DNA from: Vespula vulgaris
Lineage: Eukaryota; Arthropoda; Insecta; Hymenoptera; Vespidae
Direction: 5' to 3'
Length of the DNA stretch: 64,000 bases
Assembly: GCF_905475345.1 (NCBI RefSeq)
Contig: NC_066591.1
Location: 4,974,501-5,038,500, forward strand
A model generated the notes under the pieces. The model worked only from the letters and a program-made list of their open reading frames with translations. It had not been told where the DNA came from and made no database searches. Positions 1-11,020 of the stretch are shown one piece after another (the stretch's first letter is position 1; each line of letters starts with the position of its first letter). Made by a program: the position numbers and the translations under genes.

Positions 1-2
1 TA

Positions 3-528
3 TTATTTCAATACCCAAGCTATCCTGAATATTTAAAGAATGAAGATCCTATTCAATCAAGATTAGAAGGATCTCAATTTCCGATAACAGCATCACCTCA
101 AGAAAAGCATGAGTCTTCTGGATTCGCAACAAGCTTGATCCCTTTGGCTACAAGCATTATGATATATGGAACCCAATTTGGTGCCTACTTGGTATATTTC
201 TTAATTGCTCTTGCTGTGGGTGGTGTTATTACTATTCTAATATGCACTTTCACTCCCATCTGTGCAAATAGTATTTTAGATCTCTCACTGTACAATTCTC
301 AGGTAACGAAAAGAAATCTACATTTGTCTATCGTACGTTCTAATTAATTATTAAAAGATCTATGCTAATTATCATCTCCGTTATGTTTAACAGATGAAAG
401 AACAAGTCGCGGATCTGGCACGAGCCTACATTACACCCGAAAGCTTAAATGCAGCTACCGTGTACATTTTGAGGGCTTACAACAAATATAACGCTATGCA
501 ACAAGAGAAACGCGGTAAATCAAAGTAA
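3..528 (+). CDS. 3' end of an unidentified single-pass membrane protein gene (partial)
   Basis: The 5' part lies outside the window. Two exons are visible: 3-302 (donor GTAACG at 303) and 394-528 (acceptor TTTAACAG, stop TAA 526-528), joined in phase 0. The visible ~144 residues contain a polar region, then one strongly hydrophobic stretch of about 25-30 residues (around YLVYFLIALAVGGVITIL, encoded near 180-265), then a cytoplasmic-looking tail that is probably helical and ends in basic residues (KRGKSK). No catalytic motif is visible and I do not recognise the family. A poly(A) signal AATAAA lies at 681-686. An open frame across the junction, good splice sites and the downstream poly(A) signal support a real gene; its function is unknown. 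Confidence 0.6.
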
Positions 529-680
529 TGAACGAAATACCAATAATAACGATTATCGTTATCACTTAAATTTGTTATTGTTGTAGTTATCATATTCGAA
601 CTTGATCAAAGTTTCTATATTCGATTTTTTTTATTTATGTTTCCTATAATGAAAATGCAATTGTAATAATTTTCATCGTG

Positions 681-686
681 AATAAA
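681..686 (+). terminator. AATAAA poly(A) signal of the first partial gene
   Basis: Canonical AATAAA about 150 bases after the stop at 526-528, followed by a T-rich stretch. The rest of 529-1200 holds no recognisable gene. Confidence 0.5.
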
Positions 687-1258
687 CTTGAACAAACATC
701 ATATTCTTTTTTCGAATTTCTTTTCCACTTTCTAATCCTTATCTCATAAATATTCTAATTTTTCCTTTTGGGTTATACATTCTTTTATCAAGATCAATTT
801 CATGTATCATTGTGGTCAGTGACATTGTATAAATAATTATAAGGGAAAATTTATAAGAGATAATAATCTACAAAAGTAAGATTTATCTAACATTCAACGT
901 CAAAGGATTTTACGAGGATCTCTGGAGAGTCATGAAAAAAACTGAAGAAGTTTATCAATATTCGATTTCTATTCTTAGTTAATTTCGTCACGTATGCTAT
1001 TAAGAAGTCATTAAAAATTAACATGATAACCATTTTTTAGAGAGAAATACTCTTATGCGCGTCACATAGACTGTTAGTTTCCTTCGACAATTCCGTTCTT
1101 CCCTGTCCCCACCATATTTCTTTTTCCACCACTCTTTCTCTCTTGTTCTCTTTAAGTTTTACACAGCGGCTGATGCTCGACCGGTTTTACTCTTTAGCGA
1201 ACACTATCGTACTCACTTCGTTCGTATATCGTATAGATCACGCGGATCATTTAACGCA

Positions 1259-1269
1259 TCTATAAAAAC
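1259..1269 (+). promoter_or_regulatory. TATA box of serpin 1
   Basis: TCTATAAAAAC lies about 60 bases upstream of the serpin 1 start codon at 1321, the right spacing for a TATA box with a short 5' UTR. The same 11-mer occurs upstream of serpin 2 (6792-6802), suggesting a shared core promoter inherited from the duplication. Confidence 0.5.
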
Positions 1270-1320
1270 GTTCGAGTTTATTTAATAACTAAGGTCGTTT
1301 AATATTAACGAAGAACCATC

Positions 1321-1995
1321 ATGAAGCTGACTGAAATATTAGGTAAGAATTAATGTTTATCATTAATTAACTTTTAAATTCTTTATACCGATCGATCCAT
1401 CAATTTATAAATTACGTTTTGTGCGAAAGCCGGATTTTTTATAAAAATCATTTTTTATCAAAGTTAATTTTTAAGGAGAATAATGTTAGTGTGTTAATTC
1501 AATCGAGATTATGATGAAACGTAATCAATGAAACAATCGTATAATTAATAAACAATCATGCATGAAACACTCTGTTAAAAAAAAAGAAGAAACTAACTAT
1601 TACATTTTAATGAAGAGGATTTTAATTTACCGGGAGTACAGTCGAACGTAATCAATGGAAAAATTGTATGATTGATAGATGTATTTATAAAGTCGCATTG
1701 AACGCTACTAAATAACATTTAATTAAATTCGAATTAAACGTAAAATTCTTTTCTTGCTTAGTAAGAATTGGTAAAAATTTAATCGATGCGCAACAAACAT
1801 ATTAATCAACTTCAATTATTCTAAAGTTGTTTGATTAATTTTTCACGTGTCATCGAAAGTCAAGGTTACCGATTGTTTTGGTACCCAACACATGTCTCCT
1901 TCGACGATGTTTTGTACGATTTCATTCGAGAATTGAAGTTCGGGTGTTTGGAAAGTCATTCGAATAAATTTCGCAAAAAGAATCATTGTCCCGTT

Positions 1996-2063
<68 letters not shown>

Positions 2064-4761
2064 CTCTCTTTCCCTCTCGTTAGAAAATGCTAAGAGATTC
2101 TAATTACAGGTTGCACTTTATTTTTATGGAGCGTCCTGCTCGTTCCTATGACAAAAAGTGCCGTTATACAGAGACAACAAAAAGATTTAAATGTTACGAA
2201 TCCAATAATGAAAACCAATGTTTCTACGTATGACGATGATGACGAGGATTTTGTTCCTTATCAAGGAGAACGGTTTAATGTCTTTGACTGGATGCTTTTT
2301 AAAGTGAGTACTTCTCAAGAGACAAAGCGAATAAAACTAATAAAAATCAAAAGATTAATTTAATTCTATTTAATTTAATTTAATTTAATTTAATTTTCTA
2401 TATCTCTTTATTAGACTGTAGGAAAGAAATATTCTGGAAATATATTATTATCACCGATATCCGTGAAAATGGCATTAGTTTTGCTTTACGAAGGAGCTCA
2501 GGATCAAACGGCTCACGAATTAGCTGGAGTTATGCAATTACCAGCCAGTCGATCGGCAACTCGCGATAAGTTTTCTGAAATCCTTCAATCATTAAGGGTA
2601 AATGTACAATTTATTATCTTTAATTTTCTTTCTTTCTTTCTCTCTCTGTCTTTCTCTATCTCCGTCGTAAGTATTGATCGTGTGCTACAGAGAATGTATC
2701 GATCGTCCTCTAAAAGTAGATAAACAGGATATTATCTTTTTCTTTTTTCTTTATATCAGACGTTAAAATAATAGCTATTGATATAATCAATGAAATCATG
2801 TTTTTTACATCTATGTTCGCAGATGATTTGTCCTCAGTACGAATTGAATATCGGTACTCGCCTTTATGTTGATACCTCCGTTTCGACGAGACAACGCTAT
2901 GCTGCCATCGTCGAAACATTTTATGGGGTTAATCTTATAAATACGAATATGTCAGACACTCGCTTAATTACCGAGGAAGTTAATGCTTGGGTTAAAAATG
3001 TGACGCATGGAAATATCGGTAAATTGGTTGAAGATGGTTAGTGTAATAAAGGATATTTAACAATATAAATGAATTAGTAAACTAAGCTAAACAAATCCTG
3101 TTCTATTATTTTCTTTGTTATAGAAAACAATTTGAAGGACTCAGTAATGCTAGTGGTCAACGCACTCTTTTTCAAAGGCACTTGGAGGCGTCAATATTTC
3201 TTAGATAAGAATACTTACATGAGGAAATTTTATTTAAGCACAAACAATAGCATTGATGTACCATTCATGACCACGGTCAGTCGATTCTATTACTCAGAAT
3301 CTCCAGAATTGGACGCAAAGATTCTACGAATACCGTATGACGTAAGTCCTTATCAAAGTTACGGTAAATCTTTTGACACGTTAACTGCCATGGTAGTCAC
3401 CGTTTATCGGCGATCAACTTGGATAATTTTATTTGAAATATTTATACATTAATATTTATATTTATTAACATATACAAAATAATGCAATTAATGGCAGATA
3501 CTATTTTAATATTTTTTTCTATTATGAAAAACAAACTGATTTATCCATTCATGTCAGTCAATGTGTTAAAAAAATCATGACTCCTCTGACAAAAAGATCT
3601 TATCTCAAAAACGGGAATTCGATTGATTTCTTTACTATTATTATCGAATGATTTCCAACGAATGAGTGTTCATTGATAACATGGGTAATTCCTGATCTTA
3701 GTCATTTTATTATTGATCTTTAGGGTCATAAATTCGCTATGTATTTGATACTACCATATACGTTAAACGGAGTAGATCACCTGTTGAAAGAAATTAATCC
3801 TTTTATATTGACGAGACACGTATGGCTCATGCAAGACATGCCGGTAGAAGTGATCATTCCAAAATTTAAGTTCGATTTTACAAGCCATTTGGAGCCTTCT
3901 CTTCGCGAGGTATGTGCAAATACATATTTAAAATATTATATATTATTCATAATTTATTGATGGTTACTAATTTATGGGTGTGCTTTTTTCTATTCGTTTT
4001 AATACATTACAGTTGGGTATTCGAGATATATTCGACGATACGGCTACTTTGACGGGTATAGCAAAGACAAAACGCGTTTCCCGGCACCTCATCGTTTCGG
4101 ATGTCCTACAAAAAACTGGTATTGAAGTGAATGAAAATGGAACAACCGCCTACGCAGCTACTGGTAAGTTTACTGTAAACGAATATCATTGTTATAATGT
4201 AACAGGAAGTATATAAATATACAGAAAAAAAAGTGTTATGTTATTTCACGTTCGAACGAATATAATTCTCGTAAAAAATCACTCTAACTTATATATATAC
4301 AATTCCTTAATTAACTCTCTATAATCCAATTTTTCTTTATTTGTGTACGACAAATATTTTAATACGTAAAATTTATAACAGATATAATTTCCACTTAGCA
4401 AACATTAACTTTTGAATATGAATTAATTTTGCAGGGCGAAAAAAATGAAAAAGTATAGATATAATGAGTGTGATTTTAATATTACATTGCATTATAGAGG
4501 TTTAATTACGACTTATTTGTTTATTTATTTCTCACAGGTGTACAAATCGGGAACAAAATTACTGATCAAACCTTCCACGCGAATCATCCGTTTGTTTTTT
4601 ACATCGAGGACGAATCAACGGGTACTATTCTTTACATTGGAAAAATTACAAATCCTTTACAACAAGAAGGAAGTACCGAAAATGTAAAAATGGATTTTAC
4701 ATCACATTTGGGTCAGGAAACACGGCCCTCTCTACCATCCGCTTCCGGTAAAGGCTTATAA
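1321..4761 (+). CDS. Secreted inhibitory-type serpin (serpin 1)
   Basis: Eight exons: 1321-1342, 2110-2303, 2415-2597, 2823-3036, 3124-3341, 3724-3909, 4013-4163, 4538-4761; consistent phases give 463 residues. The start is chosen because the 22-base first exon plus exon 2 makes a signal peptide (MKLTEILG then a hydrophobic core). The mature N-terminus carries an acidic tract (YDDDDEDF) before the serpin fold. Serpin hallmarks are present: NILLSPISV, VNALFFKGTW, hinge GTTAYAAT and HANHPFVFYI. The hinge has small residues at P15-P8, so it should be inhibitory. Counting from the hinge places Lys at P1 (GNK-IT), suggesting a trypsin-like target, but the loop is 2-3 residues short on the P' side. 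About 33 residues extend past the usual serpin end. Exon 7 ends exactly in the hinge, as in insect serpins with alternative loop exons; I saw no second loop exon. The likely role is extracellular protease control (immunity, melanisation or development). Confidence 0.9.
1999..2059. repeat. (TC)n microsatellite in serpin 1 intron 1
   Basis: About 60 bases of nearly pure TC dinucleotides, followed by interrupted CT-rich sequence up to the exon 2 acceptor at 2109. It forms the pyrimidine tract of that intron. Confidence 0.9.
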
Positions 4762-5020
4762 AATTAGGATTTGATAAATGGTGAATGCTGTGACGCGATA
4801 TACTAACATGTCTCTCTAAAATCTAAACGATTGTAGCTTTTTCCTTATTATGATATAATTGGTTATGGGTTATTTATTTTTAATTAATGCTTATCCATTT
4901 TTCGAGTGCTTTGTGAGTCGAGATGTTCAAAGATTTATCTTACGCTTGAAACCGAGTGATAAACAGTGATTAGAAATTAAGTTTTGAAATTAATTAAATA
5001 GACTAAATTGATGATAAGAT

Positions 5021-5026
5021 AATAAA
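5021..5026 (+). terminator. Candidate poly(A) signal of serpin 1
   Basis: AATAAA about 260 bases after the serpin 1 stop. The intergenic stretch 4762-6790 is very AT-rich with short TA/CA/GT microsatellites (for example GT repeats near 6088-6108) and no recognisable gene. Confidence 0.35.
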
Positions 5027-6791
5027 AATTTTAATAGTTAAAGAGTCCTATAACAGTGTTCGTAAAACGTGATAACAGTATTTTTAGAGGCTATAATTTT
5101 GAAATAAGCTAATGCTAAAAATAGATAGGTTGATGGTAACAAGTTTTTTTCAATACTCTCTTACATTATAAAAAATATTTATTTTAAATTTGAGAGACAA
5201 TTGAAAAACTTGTTGTTATATCCATCTAAATATGAAAAAATAATGTACCAAAGAATTATGATTATAATAAAGTTATAATAGAAAAAAAAAAAACGAAGAG
5301 TTGAGCTGAGTATTTCAGAATAAATCCGAGTATGATAAGAGTTAAAACAAAAAGAGATTCAATTATAATATCTTTGTAACTTTAACTCGTAAATATGACA
5401 AAAGTTCTTCCTCGCTGACTTCTTCTACAAATTCCTTTTTGCTAATTTTTTACTTATTTATTCATAAAACATGATAATACTTGCACAAATGAAATTATAC
5501 GTAGATTATATACACATACATACACACGTACGAGTGGCGTATTTAGATTGGAACTTAAATAATCCATTATTTATGGTTTTATACAAAAATTTCTTGGAAT
5601 AAAGTGACATTATTTAAAGGGACACATCTGACAACGGAAAGAATTTCTTTTCTCGAAGTCATTTTTATCAAGGTCATCAATATTTTTTTTTTTAATTATA
5701 ATCTATGATTTTATTTTGCATAAATTGATTCCTCAGGTCATTTTGAATAAAAAAGTATTGGGATACAATGTCGAAAAATGATTAGATCACAAGGTATTTT
5801 GAATTATTGCACTTCTGAAAAAATATTTCGTAAATAAGTCCACCTTGAACTTTTCATCTTTTTTCTCTAACATTATTTTCTAATTTTAATAAAAAAATTG
5901 CTTATTATAGTTGTGTAAATCACAAGATTTTTATACGTATATACTTTATCTCAATAGAAAAAATTTAAATTAGATATATATACATATACATACATGCATA
6001 TATACATATATATATACACACACAGATACTATACGTATATATAGTATGTTTTACATATTATATATATTTTATATTTATATATATATTGTGTGTGTGTGTG
6101 TGTGTGTGCAAAAATATGCATTCCTGGGACATTCCAATGACGTAAAAACACGGAAATTCCAAAGCTGTACAATATAAACGTTTTATTATTCGGGTTGAAG
6201 CGTTATATTCCTTTAAGAAAGTTCCTATATATGTATATTAGTTAACGTGTCAACATAAACATACCTTATAAACGTTTTTCTGTGTTTACTATTATAGGTA
6301 TGTATTATTTATAGATATATCGATGACGCATCGTTATACTCATAAATGACATCAATTATTTACGAGAAAATAGATCTGGTGCGAGTGAAAATCATAGAAA
6401 TATCGATATTTACTTTAAATTTAAAAAAATACGACAAATGAGTCATATTTTGTAGAAAAGTTCTAATCGGTTTTTTACGGAAACTTTATTTTTTGAAAAA
6501 AAATAAAATACTATAAATTCTAATTTTTCTTTTTACTTTTAATATATCATAAATAAACAAAAAATTGTTATCACGTATTATTATACGTATTACTAATATG
6601 AAATAAATCGATTAATAAAAATAAATTCATCAATTTGTTTATTCATGTTGAATTAAGCAAATCCAATGAACTCTGGTTTCCGAAGAGGGGACACACATCA
6701 CGGAACATTCTTTTCACACAGTAGATGAACGTTGAACAGAAAAGTCGCTTCATTTCACCGCTGGAACTTGTCTTGATCGTATCGCAGTAGT

Positions 6792-6816
6792 TCTATAAAA
6801 ACATACGGGATCTTCC
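6792..6816 (+). promoter_or_regulatory. Serpin 2 core promoter: TATA box and kappaB-like site
   Basis: TCTATAAAAAC (6792-6802) is followed closely by GGGATCTTCC (6807-6816), which fits the general NF-kappaB consensus GGGRNNYYCC. The start codon is at 6899. Known biology: insect immune serpins are often induced through Toll/Imd Rel factors that bind such sites. Functional use here is inference. Confidence 0.4.
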
Positions 6817-6898
6817 AAGATAGAAAGATTTATAATATCAGAGTTCCTCGTTTATATAACGGATCTTTGTTATTTTGTTAACTATATAGTGCCGAAAT

Positions 6899-6968
6899 AT
6901 GTGGAAGTTATCACTGTTGCTCGTTTCTTACGCTCTCTTCATTTCTTCTACGCATACCATAAAAGGTA

Positions 6969-7041
<73 letters not shown>

Positions 7042-9140
7042 TAGTTATATAACATTATATAATATATAATATATTATATATATATATATATATATACACA
7101 CACATGCATTCATGCATACAAAGAATTTATCATTTACATATTCGATCGAAAACGTAGTTTCCATGCGGGTAAATTAGAGAATATCATTGAGGCTGAACAT
7201 CTGCACGTTTCAATTTAATTCCTGCATCATCTTGTATCTAGCTACAGAATATATAAATAACTATGCTTCTTCTATGTTTCATTATGATATTCTTTCAAGC
7301 ATACGATCTTTACGATTATTATTTAATATTCATGGTAATTTTAAATTAATGAGAATATGAGTGATTTATGTTAATTACAATGTCGAAGAAAAATAATTCG
7401 TTTTCTTTTTTTTTTTATAATTTCTTATACGTAGATTTTAATTTCCCTTTTATTTCCTTTTTTTAAATAATTGTTTATATCGATTGTTCATAGATGATGT
7501 ATTGTTAATACCCCATGGCGAAGAACGATACAATTTCTTCAATATCGACTTGTTTCAGGTGAGACCAAGCTAAATAGATTACAATTGATTGCATATTATA
7601 ATTCTTGATAAAATTTTATATTTTTAGGCGGTGAATAAAGAAATCGAAGGAAATATAATAATGTCGCCTACGAGTGCTAAATTAGCTCTGACAACTCTCG
7701 CCGAAGGTGCTAAAGGACAAACTCGTCAAGAAATACAGGCTGCATTGAGAATGCCTGAAAATTTGCAAGAAATCAGGACTATCGCTCAGCGTACTTTTGC
7801 GGCTTTGAAAGTATACCTTAATGTCGATTCATAATTTCTCGATACTTATATTTTTAACAATATTTCTAAATTTATCTGTATACGCATTTATAAAGTATCT
7901 ATTTTTATAGACATTTAAAAATGGTACGGAAATTGATGTAGCAACTCGATTATGGACTAAAAATGGTTTAAAAATAATGAACAATTACAATACTATTCTC
8001 CAACAATATTATGGTGGAGATATTCAGCCTGTTGACTTCACAAATGGATATACTGCGGAAGAAACGATCAATAACTGGGTACGAGCTGCTACTCGTAACA
8101 ACGTTAAGTCTATCTTACAGCCTGGTTGGTAGAAATTCGATTCGACTATATGATTAATATCGTCTACGCGGTTATTATGATTTTTTTTTTTCAGGTAGTC
8201 TTAATGCAGATACGACCTTAATTTTGACATCAGCGTTATATTTTAAAGGACGGTGGCAGAAATCGTTTAATAGAAATGCAGGATTCATTGATTGTTTCTA
8301 TATTCCTAAAATTGGTTGTCAAAAAACAAACTTTATGGCGACTACAGCAGAATATTCTTATGGACATATTGCATCTTTGAATGCAGATGCAATAAAGATA
8401 CCGTATACTGTATGGAGCAATATCATTCTTTCTAGTTTAATTTATGATAAAAATGAATGAATATATGCATTGATAGGATAATATAAATTTCTGTTTTTTA
8501 GGATGGAAAGACTGCGATGATAGTTTTACTTCCGAATAATCATGAACTGGATCCAAATCTTCAAATTTTGTCAAAAGATTTATCTTACATACCTATTTCT
8601 GCATTACTCGCAAATCTTTATATAACAGAAGTTAATTTGATACTTCCTAAGTTTTCTATAGAAAGTAAACTTGATCTTCGATTTGCATTGGAACATGTGA
8701 GCATCGCTATTATATGTTTAAGTTATATGTTTTTTCTTAATATCTTCTCTTTTCTTTATAGTTGGGAGTTCATACCATGTTTGAGACAACTGCAGATTTA
8801 TCCGGAATTACAGAAGATGGTCCTTTATATGTTAAAAATATTTTACAAAATGCTAAAATAGAAGTTGATGAGCAAGGGACTATTGCAGCTGCAGTAACAG
8901 GTAATATAACCTTACAATATTTTTATTGCAATTGTTTTATTTGATCTTTTATATTATATATATGATCTATTAAATAATAAAATATTATATATATTTATAG
9001 AATTTTCTATAGTACCATTAATGGGATCAAGTACAGAAATTTTCAGAGCTAATCGTCCGTTCCTTTTTGCTATAATAGACTTGCAAACAAACGCAACTCT
9101 TTTTGCTGGTCGTTACGTACGTCCTGATTCAAGTAATTGA
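6899..9140 (+). CDS. Secreted inhibitory-type serpin (serpin 2)
   Basis: Eight exons: 6899-6965, 7494-7558, 7628-7810, 7911-8124, 8195-8409, 8502-8696, 8762-8900, 9001-9140; phases agree and give 405 residues. The start gives a signal peptide (MWKLSLLLVSYALFIS). Serpin motifs: GNIIMSPTSAKLAL, TSALYFKGRW, hinge GTIAAAVT and RANRPFLFAI. Counting from the hinge places Leu at P1 and Met at P1' (VPLMG), with a P' side of normal length, suggesting a chymotrypsin- or elastase-like target. Exons 3 (183 nt) and 4 (214 nt) have exactly the same lengths as in serpin 1 and phases match at every shared junction, so the pair arose by tandem duplication and then diverged, notably in the reactive loop. Unlike serpin 1 it lacks the acidic N-terminal tract and the long C-terminal tail. 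Confidence 0.92.
6965..7096. repeat. (CATA)n and (TA)n microsatellites in serpin 2 intron 1
   Basis: A CATA tetranucleotide run (about 6968-6996) passes directly into a TA run (to about 7034), then a second TA block at 7074-7096. It lies just after the first-exon donor GTATAC at 6966. Confidence 0.9.
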
Positions 9141-9150
9141 AATACTACTC

Positions 9151-9156
9151 AATAAA
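9151..9156 (+). terminator. Poly(A) signal of serpin 2
   Basis: AATAAA eleven bases after the TGA stop, implying a very short 3' UTR. Confidence 0.5.
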
Positions 9157-9159
9157 GAA

Positions 9160-10502
9160 AATAATGTATTTTTAAATATATATGTATAAATACTTCTTTT
9201 TTATGAAAAACTATGACTTATTTTTAATATGTATTATGTAATATTTAATAATTAATTTTTTAAATATAAAAATTATAAGATTTCCTTCCAAATTAATAGG
9301 TTATGTATTAGAAAGATTTGTAAAAAAGGTTTGTAACTCGCTTTATAACAATGCCAAAAATTATCGTATATTGGTTATTTGTTATAGAATGGAAATAAAA
9401 TGCGTTCCTTACGTACCATTTGTTTTTTATTTACATTCTCATAGAGAAAACAATTATCTATTCAATATACAACTAGTGTATAAAAATTTCTAGTCCGCTC
9501 ATTTACTCTTCATATTTGTGTTTGATGTCTTTCCATAATTTCTATAATAAAAAAAATATATACTTCATTAGTGTACTTTACTATACAATGAGTATCATAT
9601 TTTCCATGTAAATTAATTGCTCTCTTAATAGGTTATATACAGACGAGTTATTTGCCTGTATCATAAAATTATATAATTCTACTCAAGAGTTCTCAGAACT
9701 TGCTTCTAAGTTTTTCGCAAGTTAACAAGGCAATTTACCTCATTATAAGTACGAGATAGTAATCTAAAGTTACCGACGAATTGTTTTAGGATACATAAAT
9801 GCTAATATTATGTATGATAATAATTTCTACTTACCCCTTTGTTGATTGATTCAAACAATTTCTCAGTGATTAAATCGTAAGTACGTTCGAAGAAAAACGT
9901 TCCGGTTATGATAGTAAGAGCGTACGTAGATGATCGCTTTAAAAAGATATTATACAACGTGGTACGAAGGCCCGACATTGTTTTATATTATGTTAAATGT
10001 TCTACAAGAACTTATATTAAAAACGACGTAGATATTCTGTTCCGACGATCTTTATCGTTACGATGCCCTCCGTTCGATAAATTCAAAGATGGCTTAACTC
10101 ATATGTAAAATTTGGTTTCATTTCATTCATAGATAATATATAACATAGATACGAACGATAGAAATCGTTGATATTTTTCGTACCACAAACTATATAACCG
10201 ATAGATTTAAGAAGTACAATATAGTCGATAAGGTAGAACTTTACGCAAGAAAACTGTTATATCGAGTAATGTTATAGTCTATGTAAACTTAGAGATTCAG
10301 AATAAACATTTTTTTCTTCTTTTATAAAGGAGTCCTATAGTTTATTTTCTATATCTATTATCTGTTATATGTTATTCTTTCCAATTAAAAGAAATATCGT
10401 TCAATAACTTTGAATGAGGGCGAATAATTTAACAGAGATGTTTAATCGATAAAGAACATTTTTACAAACGTATATAATAAGATATATTTACAAACATTTA
10501 AC

Positions 10503-10562
<60 letters not shown>

Positions 10563-11020
10563 TCGAATAATTTTATTCGAATATTATATATGTAACTAAT
10601 AGAACGTTTTAGCATTGTCATGCGCCAAGGTAACCGTGGTAACTAACGATATATATATATATATACAGTAGAATATTATTGTCTCATAAAATCATTCGCA
10701 TATCTCATAGATCACAAAGAAAATACTAATTATTTAGTAAAAAATCAATGAATCTTTAGGGAAACAATGAGTAACGATCGAATTACAAGAAAATTAATTA
10801 ATAATTTGATGAAAATAATTGTGTAGTTAATTGATATGGTATGCTAATTTGCTTGAAGAAAGTAAATGCGGGAGAAGATCGAGGAAAATTTACGAAGAGG
10901 AAGAAGAAAGAAGAAGAGAAGAAGAAGAAGAGGAAACAATCACTTCGAATGTTAAGGAAGGAGAAATTAATCGAAACGTTATATGTATATACACAGAAAT
11001 AGCCAACATCAAGGAAACGC
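9160..11020. other. AT-rich intergenic region with TA microsatellite
   Basis: No gene recognised between serpin 2 and CCDC142. It contains a (TA)n run at about 10505-10553 and a shorter one near 10650-10666. A purine-rich GAAGAA stretch (about 10898-10935) lies just upstream of the CCDC142 start and is probably 5' UTR or promoter. Confidence 0.6.

Noticed and set aside
6960..7100. Regular repeat spacing that might suggest a repeat array
   Set aside because: Simple CATA/TA microsatellite; no spacers, so not CRISPR-like.
9908..10108. A 66-codon intergenic frame
   Set aside because: No ATG context, similarity or splice partners I could see; consistent with chance.
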